A stretch of DNA of 64,000 nucleotides from Catenulispora rubra (lineage in GTDB: Bacteria > Actinomycetota > Actinomycetes > Streptomycetales > Catenulisporaceae). The notes under the pieces were generated by a model. The model saw only the letters and a program-made list of their open reading frames with translations, did no database searches and was not told where the DNA came from. Shown here in pieces: positions 1 through 8,578 of this stretch. The stretch lies in contig NZ_JAACYW010000027.1 of the NCBI RefSeq assembly GCF_015356825.1, forward strand, positions 1 to 64,000. Direction: 5' to 3'. Numbering within the stretch: position 1 is the stretch's first letter; each line of letters begins with the position of its first letter. A program made the position numbers and the translations under genes.

Positions 1-105
1 GGCCAGGGCGGCGGCGGTGGCCGCGGCGGCGACCGGCGTGGCGGCGGAAGCAGCGAGCCGCAGGGCGCGCTGGCCGACGCGCTGCGGCGGGCCGGGCTGG
101 CGTAG
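1..105 (+). CDS. C-terminal tail of an unidentified protein (partial)
   Basis: The first reading frame is open from base 1 to a TAG stop at 103-105 and encodes 34 residues. They are rich in Gly and Arg and end in a short helix-like segment, ADALRRAGLA. A rho-independent type hairpin follows 23 bp later, which supports this being a real gene end. Gly/Arg-rich tails are common on actinobacterial RNA helicases and RNA-binding proteins, but nothing here identifies the family. Confidence 0.55.
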   Translation, partial: GQGGGGGRGGDRRGGGSSEPQGALADALRRAGLA

Positions 106-128
106 CGTCGGCGCGACAAGCAGACTCG

Positions 129-162
129 GCGCCCGCCGTGGACTTCGGTCTGCGGCGGGCGC
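129..162 (+). terminator. Hairpin terminator after the partial gene
   Basis: A perfect 10-bp GC stem (129-138 with 153-162) encloses a 14-nt loop. It lies between the stop of the partial plus-strand gene and the end of the minus-strand protease, so it may serve both. No strong U tract follows, which is usual for terminators in high-GC actinomycetes. Confidence 0.6.
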
Positions 163-193
163 TCTGCTACTGCTCTACCGTGCTACCGGGCCG

Positions 194-1036
194 TCACCCG
201 TTGACGCTGCCCCAGAACTTGAACAGGTTGTACCCGTAGAAATAGCCGTTGGGCGGCGAATGCGGGGACAAGATGTCATGCGTCCACTGCGCGATGAAGT
301 TCCGGTCCGGCCCGAGCGCGTACAGCAGCGCGAACACGATCAGGATCCCGTACGGCGCGATCTGCGCGCCGATCCGCCGCCAGTCCGCGCTCAGGAAGGG
401 CTCGATGATCCCGTAGCCGTCCAGGCCGGGGATCGGCAGCAGGTTCAATATCGCGCTGGCGATCTGGATGTACGCCAGGAACGTCAGCGCCGACCACAGC
501 GCGGCGTGGTCCGGGACGGTCGGCGTGAAGATAAAGGGCGGCCCCCACGTGCCCAGCACCACGAGCAGCACGATCGAGAACACCACGTTCACCGCCGGCC
601 CGGCCGCCGAGACCAGCGAGTCCTTCCACTTCCCGCGCAGCCGGTGCGACTCGATCGCCACCGCGCCGCCGGGCAGCGGCAGGCCGCCGATCAGCAGGAA
701 GAACAGCGGCAGCACGAACGTCAGGACCGGGTGCCCGTACGCGCGCGGGTCCAGGCGCAGGTACCCCTTGCGCGCCACGGTGTGGTCGCCGCCCCAGTAC
801 GCCGCGGCGGCGTGCATGAACTCGTGCAGGCACAGTGAGATCAGCCAGCCGCAGAGGACGAAGATGAACACCCCCGCGCGGTTGCTGCCGTATCCCTTGT
901 ACAGGGCGAAACCGCTGGCCGCGAAGCCGGCGAGGAGCGCCAGGAAGATCGGCGAGATGCCGCCGCCGCGCGCCGACTGCGACCAGTCGGGCCGGTATTC
1001 GCCGGGCTTGATCAGGCGCAGGTTCTTGCGGGCCAT
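194..1036 (-). CDS. Site-2 protease family (M50) membrane metallopeptidase
   Basis: Predicted polytopic membrane zinc protease of 280 residues. The zinc motif HEFMH is at residues 71-75 within a hydrophobic helix, and the second metal-ligand motif LLPIPGLDG is near residue 200, the order expected for the M50 family. Family members cleave transmembrane segments, for example anti-sigma factors; the substrate here is unknown. The ATG at 1036 is preferred because GAGGTGAG lies 7 nt upstream; a GTG at 1048 would add four residues but has no ribosome binding site. A TACGAT element on the minus strand at 1123-1118 could be its -10 box. There is no PDZ domain, so it is closer to the short YwhC/Rip3-like group than to RseP. 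Confidence 0.88.
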   Translation of the reverse strand: MARKNLRLIKPGEYRPDWSQSARGGGISPIFLALLAGFAASGFALYKGYGSNRAGVFIFVLCGWLISLCLHEFMHAAAAYWGGDHTVARKGYLRLDPRAYGHPVLTFVLPLFFLLIGGLPLPGGAVAIESHRLRGKWKDSLVSAAGPAVNVVFSIVLLVVLGTWGPPFIFTPTVPDHAALWSALTFLAYIQIASAILNLLPIPGLDGYGIIEPFLSADWRRIGAQIAPYGILIVFALLYALGPDRNFIAQWTHDILSPHSPPNGYFYGYNLFKFWGSVNG

Positions 1037-1191
1037 CGGGTCACTCACCTCGGGTTCGGCGGGGTCTTCGTCTCATCGCGGGCCGGTGTTCCTCGACGCG
1101 GGCATCGTCGCCGCGCCATCGTAGGTCTTCCAACCGACCAACGATGAAGCATCGCCGAACGATCCCCGCGTACTACCGACAATCCCAGCCC

Positions 1192-3729
1192 CTACAGCTG
1201 ACTGACATCCGTCACCGTCACCACGGCGGTCCCGGCCTCGTCGCTGGCGGCCAGGTCCACCTCGGCGCTGATGCCCCAGTCGTGGTAACTCTCGGGATCG
1301 TCGAAGATCTGACGGACCAGCCAGAAGCCCGGCCGCCCCTCCGGATTCTCGTCGATCACCAGCAGCTTCGGCCCGCGCGCGTCCGGCCCGGTCCCGAGCT
1401 CGTCGTGGGTGTCGAAGTAGTCCTCGATCGCGTAGTACCACTTCTCCGAGTCCCAGCCGGCGGCCGCGTCCAGCTCGCCGAGGTCGTCGTACTTCCGCAG
1501 CGCGAACAGCTCGACGCGGTGGAACAGCTCGTTGCGCACCATGACGCGGAACGCGCGGGCGTTCGCGGTGACCGGCGGCGGGCGCTCGTCGAAGTTGTGC
1601 GGAGAGACAGCTGCGGTCTCTTCACCCGGGTTGACGAGCTCCTCCCACTCGTCGAGCAGCGAGGAGTCGACCTGGCGCACCATCTCGCCGAGCCATTCGA
1701 TGAGGTCGTCGACCTCGTCGTTGCGCATCTCCTCGGGCATCGTGTGCTTCAGCGCCTTATAGGCGTCCGCGAGGTAGCGCAGAAGCAGTCCTTCAGAGCG
1801 CGGAAGCGTATAGAAGCTCACGTACTCCGCGAACGTCATAGCGCGCTCGAACATGTCCCGCGCCACGGACTTTGGAGCGACCTCATAGTCCGCGACCCAG
1901 GGAGAGCTGCGCTTGTAGACGTCATAAGCCGCCTGAAGCATCTCGTCCAGAGGTTTCGGATACGTGACCCTCTCCAGGAGCTCCATACGCTCCTCGTACT
2001 CGATCCCGTCCGCCTTCATCTCCGCGACCGCCTCGCCGCGCGCCTTGTTCTGCTGCGCGGACAGGACCTGCCGAGGGTTGTCCAGCGTCGACTCGATGAC
2101 CGACAGCGCGTCCAGCGCATAGGTCGGCGACTCCGGCTCCAGCAACTCCAGCGTCGCCAGAGCGAACGGCGACAGCGGCTGGTTCAGTGCGAAGTCGAAC
2201 TGCAGGTCCTTGGTCAGCCGCACGATCCGGCCCTGCTCGTCCACCTGGTCGAGCTGCTCGACGATGCCGGCGGCCAGCAGCGCGCGGTAGATGGCGATCG
2301 CCTTGCGGATCAGCTTCAGCTGCGACTTGCGGTCCTCGTGGTTGTCCTCCAGCAGGTGCCGCATCGCGTCGAAGGCGTCGCCGGGCCGGCTGATGACGTT
2401 CAGCAGCATCGCGTGGCTCACCTGGAAGCTGGACGTCAGCGGCTCCGGCTCGGCCGAGACCATCCGCTCGAAGCTGGGCTTGCCCCAGGAGACGAACCCG
2501 TCCGGCGCCTTCACCCGGACCACGCGCGACAGCTTCTTCTTGTCGCCGCCGGCCTTGGCCACGCGCTTGGAGTTCTCCACCTCGTGCTCGGGAGCCTGCG
2601 CCACCACGTACCCGGCGCTGTCGTAGCCGGCCCGGCCGGCGCGCCCGGCGATCTGGTGGAACTCGCGCGCCTTGAGCTGGCGGGTCCGCACGCCGTCGTA
2701 CTTGGTCAGACCGGTGAACAGCACGGTCCGGATCGGCACGTTGATCCCGACGCCGAGGGTGTCCGTCCCGCAGATCACCTTCAACAGTCCGGCCTGCGCC
2801 AGCAGCTCCACCAGCCGGCGGTACTTCGGCAGCATGCCGGCGTGGTGCACGCCGATCCCGTGCCGGACCAGCCGGGACAGCGTCTTGCCGAAGCCCGCGG
2901 TGAACCGGAAGTTGCCGATCATGTCGGCGATCCTGGCCTTCTCCTCCTTGGTGCACACGTTGACGCTCATCAGCGCCTGCGCGCGCTCGATGGCCGCGGC
3001 CTGGGTGAAGTGCACGACGTAGATCGGCGCCTGGTTGGTCTGCAGAAGCTCTTCCAGAGTCTCGTGCAGAGGCGTCTCGGAGTACGAGTAGTACAGCGGC
3101 ACGGGACGCTGCCCGGAGGAGACCACCGCCGTCGGGCGTCCGGTGCGCCGCGTCAGGTCCTTCTCGAAGCGCGTGACGTCACCGAGCGTCGCCGACATCA
3201 GCACGAACTGCGCCTTCGGCAGCTCCAGGATCGGCACCTGCCAGGCCCAGCCCCGGTCCGGCTCGGCGTAGAAGTGGAACTCGTCCATCACGACCTGGCC
3301 GATGTCGGCCTCGGTGCCCTCGCGCAGCGCGTGGTTGGCCAGCACCTCGGCGGTGCAGCAGATGATCGGCGCGTTCGGGTTCACACTGGCGTCGCCGGTC
3401 AGCATGCCGACCTTGTCGGCCCCGAAGATGGCGCACAGCGAGAAGAACTTCTCGCTCACCAGCGCCTTGATCGGCGCGGTGTAGAAGGTGCGCTGCCGGG
3501 GGTCGTCGCGGTAGCGGGCGAGCGCGGCGAAGTGCGCGCCGGCGGCGACCAGCGACTTGCCGGAGCCGGTGGGCGTGGACAGGATCAGGTTGGCCCCGGT
3601 GACCACCTCCAGCAGCGCCTCCTCCTGCGCCGGATAGAGGGTGATCCCCTGCTCGCCGGCCCACGCGCTGAAGGCGTCGAACAGGGCGTCGGGGTCGTCG
3701 GTGGCGGGCAGGCGATCGGTGAGGGTCAT
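1192..3729 (-). CDS. DEAD/DEAH-box RNA helicase with C-terminal DUF3516
   Basis: An 845-residue superfamily 2 helicase. Walker A STPTGSGKS is at 51-59, the Walker B box DEFH at 149-152, an SAT motif near 179 and QIAGRAGRAGYD (motif VI) near 360. The C-terminal half matches the DUF3516 region of actinobacterial helicases related to HelY and Ski2. Such proteins are ATP-dependent RNA helicases of poorly defined role. A TATTGT element on the minus strand at 3745-3740 lies 10 nt before the ATG, so the leader would be only a few nucleotides. The gene stands alone, downstream of nothing on its strand and ahead of the site-2 protease with a 155-bp gap. Confidence 0.92.
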   Translation of the reverse strand: MTLTDRLPATDDPDALFDAFSAWAGEQGITLYPAQEEALLEVVTGANLILSTPTGSGKSLVAAGAHFAALARYRDDPRQRTFYTAPIKALVSEKFFSLCAIFGADKVGMLTGDASVNPNAPIICCTAEVLANHALREGTEADIGQVVMDEFHFYAEPDRGWAWQVPILELPKAQFVLMSATLGDVTRFEKDLTRRTGRPTAVVSSGQRPVPLYYSYSETPLHETLEELLQTNQAPIYVVHFTQAAAIERAQALMSVNVCTKEEKARIADMIGNFRFTAGFGKTLSRLVRHGIGVHHAGMLPKYRRLVELLAQAGLLKVICGTDTLGVGINVPIRTVLFTGLTKYDGVRTRQLKAREFHQIAGRAGRAGYDSAGYVVAQAPEHEVENSKRVAKAGGDKKKLSRVVRVKAPDGFVSWGKPSFERMVSAEPEPLTSSFQVSHAMLLNVISRPGDAFDAMRHLLEDNHEDRKSQLKLIRKAIAIYRALLAAGIVEQLDQVDEQGRIVRLTKDLQFDFALNQPLSPFALATLELLEPESPTYALDALSVIESTLDNPRQVLSAQQNKARGEAVAEMKADGIEYEERMELLERVTYPKPLDEMLQAAYDVYKRSSPWVADYEVAPKSVARDMFERAMTFAEYVSFYTLPRSEGLLLRYLADAYKALKHTMPEEMRNDEVDDLIEWLGEMVRQVDSSLLDEWEELVNPGEETAAVSPHNFDERPPPVTANARAFRVMVRNELFHRVELFALRKYDDLGELDAAAGWDSEKWYYAIEDYFDTHDELGTGPDARGPKLLVIDENPEGRPGFWLVRQIFDDPESYHDWGISAEVDLAASDEAGTAVVTVTDVSQL

Positions 3730-3874
3730 AGTGGCTTCAACAATATGCGGTCGCCGGGTGAGCCCGGGGCACCCACGGTGAGCTCCGCATCACGAAGAAC
3801 GGTGTCGCCGCGGACCAGAACGATCTACGGCGGTGATCCTCAGGGCGCTATTCCGTCTCGAAAGCGGCACCGCC

Positions 3875-3880
3875 TAAGCT
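3875..3880 (+). promoter_or_regulatory. -10 element TAAGCT for a predicted leaderless HIT gene
   Basis: TAAGCT ends 7 nt before the ATG at 3888. Transcription would then begin at or next to the start codon. No Shine-Dalgarno sequence precedes the ATG. Confidence 0.55.
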
Positions 3881-3887
3881 TCGTGTC

Positions 3888-4466
3888 ATGACCATGCCCG
3901 ATTCGCCCAGCGACCCGAACCAGGCGGCCGACCTTCAGGGGCAGGACGGTGTCGGGGAGCCGGACGGCTTCCGGCGGCTGTGGACGCCGCACCGCATGGC
4001 GTACATCAAGGGCGAGAACAAGCCGACCGGCCCGGCGGCCGGGGAGGACCCGTTCTGCCGCATCCCGTCGCTGAGCGACGAGGAGGGGCTGATCATCGCC
4101 CGCGGAGAGCTGGTCTACGCGGTGCTGAACCTGTACCCCTACAACGGCGGGCACCTGATGGTGGTCCCGTACCGGCACGTGGCGGACTACACGGACCTGA
4201 CCCTCCCGGAGACCGCGGAGCTCGCGGACTTCACGAAGCGCGCGATGACCGCGGTGCGCGCGGCCTCCGGCGCGCAGGGCTTCAACATCGGTATGAACCA
4301 GGGCGACGTCGCGGGCGCGGGCATCGCCGCGCACCTGCACCAGCACGTGGTGCCGCGCTGGGGCGGGGACACGAACTTCATGCCGGTCGTCGGCCACACG
4401 AAGGTGCTGCCGCAGCTGCTGGGGGAAACCCGCAAGCTGTTGGCGGACGAGTGGCCCGTAGACTGA
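3888..4466 (+). CDS. HIT domain protein (Ap4A phosphorylase-like)
   Basis: A 192-residue histidine-triad protein with HLHQH at residues 149-153, followed by VVPRW. The upstream NxGxxxG pattern of the HIT fold is also present (NIGMNQGDVAG). The family hydrolyses or transfers nucleotidyl groups; the mycobacterial relative in the pgsA-pimA neighbourhood is an Ap4A phosphorylase, so a diadenosine polyphosphate substrate is likely by analogy. The first 35 residues are a poorly conserved acidic extension. The gene overlaps the candidate promoter of the next gene. In many actinomycetes the HIT gene directly precedes pgsA; here EF-G2 and a regulator lie between. Confidence 0.9.
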   Translation: MTMPDSPSDPNQAADLQGQDGVGEPDGFRRLWTPHRMAYIKGENKPTGPAAGEDPFCRIPSLSDEEGLIIARGELVYAVLNLYPYNGGHLMVVPYRHVADYTDLTLPETAELADFTKRAMTAVRAASGAQGFNIGMNQGDVAGAGIAAHLHQHVVPRWGGDTNFMPVVGHTKVLPQLLGETRKLLADEWPVD

Positions 4467-4470
4467 GGTC

Positions 4471-4875
4471 ATGGACGAGGGCAGCTTCCCCAAGCCGGTT
4501 CTGATCTTCGACGGAGACTGTGGCTTCTGCACGCGCTCGGTCAACGTCCTCAAGCGCCTCCCGATCACAGCGGAGGTGACTCCATACCAGTTCGCAGACC
4601 TCGCGGCATACGGGACAACCCCGGAGCGGGCCAACCACGAAGTGTTGTTGGTGGACCCGACAGGCCGGATCCACGGAGGCGCGCAGGCTATTGCGCGCCT
4701 TTTGCTTACCGCCGGGGGGATTTACGCCGCGGCGGGCTGGGCCCTGCGCATGCCGCCGATCCGCTGGGTCGCGGCCGGCGTGTACCGCCTGATCGCGAAC
4801 AACCGCCAGCGGATGCCCGGAGGCACGGCTGCGTGCGCGCTGCCGCCGACGCCGCGTGAGAGTGCGTCGGTCTGA
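4471..4875 (+). CDS. DCC family thiol-disulfide oxidoreductase-like protein (DUF393)
   Basis: A 134-residue protein with the family signature DGDCGFC at residues 14-20, which gives the paired cysteines of the DCC family. These proteins have a thioredoxin-like fold and are called putative thiol-disulfide oxidoreductases, but their substrates are unknown. The start is 4 nt after the HIT stop. A TAGACT element at 4459-4464 ends 6 nt before the ATG, so the gene may have its own leaderless promoter as well as read-through from the HIT gene; GAGGTC in the same place could instead act as a ribosome binding site. A strong terminator follows. Confidence 0.85.
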   Translation: MDEGSFPKPVLIFDGDCGFCTRSVNVLKRLPITAEVTPYQFADLAAYGTTPERANHEVLLVDPTGRIHGGAQAIARLLLTAGGIYAAAGWALRMPPIRWVAAGVYRLIANNRQRMPGGTAACALPPTPRESASV

Positions 4876-4895
4876 GACGCCGCACCACAACCCTG

Positions 4896-4932
4896 AAGAG
4901 CCCCGCCGGGAAAGACCCGGCGGGGCTCTTTT
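4896..4932. terminator. Strong bidirectional terminator between convergent genes
   Basis: A perfect 13-bp stem (4898-4910 with 4916-4928) and a 5-nt loop is extended by an A-T pair on each side and followed by TTTT. It separates the DCC gene (plus) from the EF-G2 gene (minus). Confidence 0.9.
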
Positions 4933-5015
4933 GTGCTCACGTACTTGTACTCACGGACTGGTCCTCACGGAACTGTCCTTATGGAACCGTCCTCAGGGAA
5001 CTGCCCGCGTGGAGT
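4932..5015 (-). repeat. 14-bp tandem repeats carrying stop codons, downstream of EF-G2
   Basis: Five clear 14-bp units (starting at 4932, 4946, 4960, 4974 and 4988) and a sixth degenerate one lie between the end of the EF-G2 gene and the terminator. Read on the minus strand, each clear unit carries TGA or TAA at the same place within a TGAGGAC-like core. The gene itself ends GAGGACTGAGGAC, so the array resembles repeated copies of its own end. Confidence 0.8.
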
Positions 5016-5030
5016 CGGAGGACAGAGTCC

Positions 5031-7220
5031 TCAGTCCTCCTGCTCGACCTCCGCCTTCACCTTCGTCGCCAGCTGCGGCGGCATCGGCTCGTGTCCCAGG
5101 TAGTTGCGGGTGAACGTGCCGGTCCCGTGCGACAGCGACCGCAGCTCGATCGCATAGCGCGCGATCTCCACCTCCGGGGCGTCGGCGCGGATCACGGTCC
5201 GGCCGTTGTCCCCGGGCTCGGAGCCCGACACCCGGCCGCGGCGCGAGGACAGGTCGCCCATGACCGCGCCCACGTACTCGTCGGCGACCTGGATCTCCAG
5301 GCTGTCGACCGGCTCCAGCAGCAGGATGCTGGTCTTGGCCGCGGCGTCCTTCAGGGCCAGCGCGCCGGCGGTCTGGAAGGCCATGTCGCTGGAGTCCACC
5401 GAGTGCGCCTTGCCGTCGTACAGCGTCACGCGCAGGTCGATCACCGGGTAGCCGGCCGCGACGCCGCGCTCCATCTGCGCCCGCACGCCCTTCTCCACCG
5501 ACGGGATGAAGTTGCGGGGCACCGCGCCGCCGACCACCTTGTCCACGAACTCGAAGCCGCTGCCGGAGGGCAGCGGGGTGACCTCGATGTCGCAGATGGC
5601 GTACTGGCCGTGGCCGCCGGACTGCTTGACGTGCCGGCCGTGGCCCTTGGCCGCGCCGCCGAAGGTCTCGCGCAGCGAGATGCGGTGCGAGACGGTGTCC
5701 ACGGCCACGCCGAACTTGTTCTTCAGCCGGTCCAGGACCAGGTCCATGTGGGCCTCGCCCATGCACCACAGCACCAGCTGCCGGGTCTCGGGGTTCATCT
5801 CCAGGCGCAGCGTGGCGTCCTCGGCGACCAGCCGGGACAGCGACTGCGACAGCTTGTCCTCGTCGCTCTTGGCGTGCGCGCGGATCGCGATCGGCAGCAG
5901 CGGGTCCGGCATCAGCCACTGCTCGATCAGCATCGGGTCGTCCTTGCCGGACAGCGTGTCGCCGCTCTCGGCGTGCAGCAGCTTGGCCACCGCGACGATG
6001 TCCCCGGCGATCCCGGCGTCGATCCCGCGCTGCACCTTGCCCAGCGGGCTGGACAGCGCGCCGACGCGCTCGTCGACGTCGTGGTCGGCGTGCCCGCGGG
6101 CCTCCTGGCCGTGCCCGGAGACGTGCACCGGGACGTCGGGGCGCAGCGTGCCGGAGAACACCCGCACCAGGCTGATCCGCCCGACGTAGGGGTCGGTCGA
6201 GGTCTTCACCACCTCGGCCACCAGCGGCCCCTCCGGGTCGCAGGCCAGCGGCCCCTTCGGCTTGCCCTCCGGCGTGGTCACCGGCGGCACCTCGTGCTCC
6301 AGCGGCGAGGGGAAGGCCTTCGCCATCAGCTCCAGCAGCTCGATCGCGCCCAGCGCCGGGGGCGCGGCGACCGTCCCGGAGACGATCGCCGAGTACGGGA
6401 GCACCGGGTAGAACGAGCCGCGGGCCACCGCCTTCTCCAGGTCGTCGATCAGCACGTCGACGTCCAGGTCCTCGCCGCCCAGGTAGCGGTCCATGAGGGT
6501 CTCGTCCTCGCTCTCGGCGATGATCCCCTCGATCAGGGCGTTGCGGGCGTTCTCCACGCCCTCGCGGTGCGCCTCCTCCGCGTCCCGCTCGGTGCGCTCG
6601 CCGTCGGAGTACTCGAAGATCCGCTGGGACAGCAGCCCGATGACGCCGCCGACGTGCTCCTCGTCGTCCAGCAGCGGCAGGTACAGCGGCTGCACGCCGT
6701 CGCCGAAGATGCGCTGGCAGATCAGCACCATCTCGTCGAAGTCGGCGCGCGCGGAGTCCAGCTTGGTGACCACCACGGCGCGCGGCATCCCGACCGCCGC
6801 GCACTCCTCCCACAGCAGGCGCGTGGAGCCGTCGACTCCGTCGGCGGCCGACACGACGAACAGCGCGGCGTCCGCGGCCCGCAGCCCGGCGCGCAGGTCG
6901 CCGACGAAGTCGGCGTAGCCCGGGGCGTCCAGCAGGTTGATCTTGATCCCCTCGAACTCCACCGGGGCCAGCGCCAGCGCGACCGAGCGCTGCTGGCGCT
7001 GCTCGACCTCGTCGAAGTCGGTGACGGTGGTGCCCTCCTCGACCCGGCCGGGACGGTTCACCGCGCCGGTCGCGGCCAACAGCGACTCGGCGAGCGTGGT
7101 CTTGCCGGCCCCGGTGTGGCCGACCAGGACCACGTTCCGGATCCGCGCGGGCCGGGAGGGCGTCGTCACCCTGCCGGCGGCCCCGGCGTGGCCGCCCTGT
7201 CCGCCTGATTTGTCCGCCAT
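5031..7220 (-). CDS. Elongation factor G-like protein EF-G2
   Basis: A 729-residue translational GTPase of the EF-G family. The P loop GHTGAGKTT is at 34-42 and TKLD at 152-155. The switch II motif reads DAPGYADF (98-105), so the catalytic His of canonical EF-G (DTPGHVDF) is Tyr102. That change is typical of the EF-G2 paralogue, and the mycobacterial form is reported to bind GTP with little or no ribosome-stimulated GTPase. It is therefore unlikely to be the housekeeping translocase. The ATG at 7220 follows AAGGAG at a good distance; a longer reading frame exists to 7346 but lacks a ribosome binding site. It stands alone, upstream of the terminator at 4896-4932. Confidence 0.93.
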   Translation of the reverse strand: MADKSGGQGGHAGAAGRVTTPSRPARIRNVVLVGHTGAGKTTLAESLLAATGAVNRPGRVEEGTTVTDFDEVEQRQQRSVALALAPVEFEGIKINLLDAPGYADFVGDLRAGLRAADAALFVVSAADGVDGSTRLLWEECAAVGMPRAVVVTKLDSARADFDEMVLICQRIFGDGVQPLYLPLLDDEEHVGGVIGLLSQRIFEYSDGERTERDAEEAHREGVENARNALIEGIIAESEDETLMDRYLGGEDLDVDVLIDDLEKAVARGSFYPVLPYSAIVSGTVAAPPALGAIELLELMAKAFPSPLEHEVPPVTTPEGKPKGPLACDPEGPLVAEVVKTSTDPYVGRISLVRVFSGTLRPDVPVHVSGHGQEARGHADHDVDERVGALSSPLGKVQRGIDAGIAGDIVAVAKLLHAESGDTLSGKDDPMLIEQWLMPDPLLPIAIRAHAKSDEDKLSQSLSRLVAEDATLRLEMNPETRQLVLWCMGEAHMDLVLDRLKNKFGVAVDTVSHRISLRETFGGAAKGHGRHVKQSGGHGQYAICDIEVTPLPSGSGFEFVDKVVGGAVPRNFIPSVEKGVRAQMERGVAAGYPVIDLRVTLYDGKAHSVDSSDMAFQTAGALALKDAAAKTSILLLEPVDSLEIQVADEYVGAVMGDLSSRRGRVSGSEPGDNGRTVIRADAPEVEIARYAIELRSLSHGTGTFTRNYLGHEPMPPQLATKVKAEVEQED

Positions 7221-7299
7221 CGAGCGTGCTCCTTTTCCTGTGTCAGGGCGGCTCTTCTCTGAGCCGGAGCCGATCTTGTCATGACACTGGGGTAGCGGT

Positions 7300-7314
7300 T
7301 GTACCAGCTGTACA
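7300..7314. promoter_or_regulatory. Palindrome TGTAC-N5-GTACA upstream of EF-G2
   Basis: A 5-5-5 inverted repeat lies about 80 bp before the EF-G2 start, inside a wider inverted repeat GGGTA (7290-7294) and TACCC (7323-7327). It could be an operator or a leader hairpin. No clear -10 element was found beside it. Confidence 0.4.
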
Positions 7315-7389
7315 TACTTCGTTACCCGGCTGTTCCTTGCAGCCAACTCCTATATGCGACATGCCACAAGGGGGCGGGGCCCGAGCGGT

Positions 7390-7427
7390 TCACGGGCTGT
7401 TCACGGGTCGCACCGGTTGGTCACGGG
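7390..7427 (-). repeat. Repeated CCCGTGA at the end of the GntR gene
   Basis: TCACGGG occurs at 7390-7396, 7401-7407 and 7421-7427. On the minus strand these read CCCGTGA; the 7421 copy contains the true stop codon of the regulator and the other two repeat it downstream. Confidence 0.6.
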
Positions 7428-8101
7428 ATCCGGCGCAGGGGAGTCGAGGTGATCTCCTCGGAGACCACGGTCTCGGCCCGGTCCGGGTTGCCCTCGGCGA
7501 CCGCGGCGACCAGGGCGGCGTGCGCGGCGTGCCCGAGGTTCTCGTCGGCCCGGCCGCTGCGCCGGACCAGGTCGGTCAGCGCCTCGCGCAGGGTCGGGAC
7601 GAACTGCTCGAACAGGGCCGTGAGCACCGGGTTCCCGGCGGCCGCCACCACGGCCGTGTGCAGGGCGACGTCGGCCTCGATGAACTCCTCGTCGGAGCGG
7701 CGCGCGGCCCGGGTCCGGCGCTCCAGCGCGGCCTCCAGCGCGGCGGCGTCGGCCGGGGTGCGGCGCTCGGCGGCCAGCCGCGCGGCGCGGGTCTCGATCA
7801 TCATCCGGACCTCGTAGAGATCGGCCAGCGAGGCTTTGCGCAGGTGGTCGGCCAGATCCGTCCGGGACTCGGTGGCCAGCACGAACACCCCGGCACCCTG
7901 CCGCGGCTGGAGCAGCCCCTCGCCGGCCAGCGCGCGGATCGCCTCGCGGACCGTGGAGCGGCCGACGCCGAGGGAGCCGGCCAGCGTGGTCTCGCCGGGG
8001 AGCTTGGTGCCGACCGGCCAGGACCCGCCGGTGATCTGCTCGCGCAGCTGCGCGGCGGCCTGCTCGACGAGCGGGGTGGGCTGGATCGATCGGAGGGTCA
8101 C
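7421..8101 (-). CDS. FadR-type GntR family transcriptional regulator
   Basis: A 226-residue regulator. The N-terminal winged helix shows the GntR pattern ([22 protein letters not shown], with recognition helix near residues 40-55). It is followed by an all-helical FCD ligand domain containing the expected metal-ligand positions in the 140-210 region. FCD regulators usually sense organic acids and act as repressors. The start is GTG 8101. Only 26 bp separate it from the start of the LeuA-domain gene on the other strand, so the two promoters must overlap coding DNA, and control of that neighbour is a reasonable guess. Confidence 0.88.
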   Translation of the reverse strand: MTLRSIQPTPLVEQAAAQLREQITGGSWPVGTKLPGETTLAGSLGVGRSTVREAIRALAGEGLLQPRQGAGVFVLATESRTDLADHLRKASLADLYEVRMMIETRAARLAAERRTPADAAALEAALERRTRAARRSDEEFIEADVALHTAVVAAAGNPVLTALFEQFVPTLREALTDLVRRSGRADENLGHAAHAALVAAVAEGNPDRAETVVSEEITSTPLRRIP

Positions 8102-8127
8102 GGGGCCACCACCGGGTCGCGGCGACC

Positions 8128-8430
8128 GTGGTCACCGCGGGCGGCAGCGTGATCCCGGTGTCGGGGTCCGGGAACGGGCCAATGTCCGCGCTGACCGTGG
8201 CGCTGGGCAAGGCCGGGATACGGTTCGACATCCTCGACTACTCCGAACACGCGGTCTCCGAGGGCGCCGTCGCGGTGGCGGCCTGCTACCTCCGCTCGCG
8301 GGTCGACGGCCGCGAGGTCTGGGGCGTCGGCATGGACACCTCGGTGCTCACCGCGATGGTGCGGGCCGCTGTCTCAGCGCTCAACCAGGGGCTGGATCGG
8401 GGTGGTGAGAGGGTGCCCGACCTGGCCTGA
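8128..8430 (+). CDS. Stand-alone LeuA allosteric (regulatory) domain protein
   Basis: 100 residues that match the C-terminal leucine-binding regulatory domain of 2-isopropylmalate synthase: [19 protein letters not shown] and [13 protein letters not shown] are all characteristic. The catalytic TIM barrel is absent. The first usable start is GTG 8128, yet the frame is open back to 8035 and residues just before the GTG (HRVAATV) also fit the first strand of the domain. The protein may therefore begin at a rare start, or be a relic of a full leuA. If functional it could bind leucine or modulate LeuA, but no such role is shown. The gene lies divergent to the FadR-type regulator. Confidence 0.8.
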   Translation: MVTAGGSVIPVSGSGNGPMSALTVALGKAGIRFDILDYSEHAVSEGAVAVAACYLRSRVDGREVWGVGMDTSVLTAMVRAAVSALNQGLDRGGERVPDLA

Positions 8431-8503
8431 TGATCCGTTCGGAGGCGCCGGGTTCGCAGGGGGAAACCCGGCCACCGCGGGTCGGCGGGAGCGGCCGGAC
8501 CCC

Positions 8504-8509
8504 TATGAT
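8504..8509 (+). promoter_or_regulatory. -10 element TATGAT for the pgsA-patA-pimA operon
   Basis: TATGAT lies 69 nt upstream of the pgsA ATG, in the gap after the LeuA-domain gene. A leader of about 60 nt would result. Confidence 0.4.
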
Positions 8510-8578
8510 GGCCTCGCGGTCGGCTGGCCGCGGTACAGACGCCCCACCGATCCCCACGTACCCGATTTTTGGACGGTC

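Noticed and set aside
1144-3891. A 915-codon open frame opposite the helicase gene
   Set aside because: It is a high-GC shadow of the helicase: rich in Arg, His, Val and Leu without domains, and it would overlap the HIT start.
7300-7327. Possible riboswitch before EF-G2
   Set aside because: Only simple inverted repeats are visible; no known riboswitch core was recognised.
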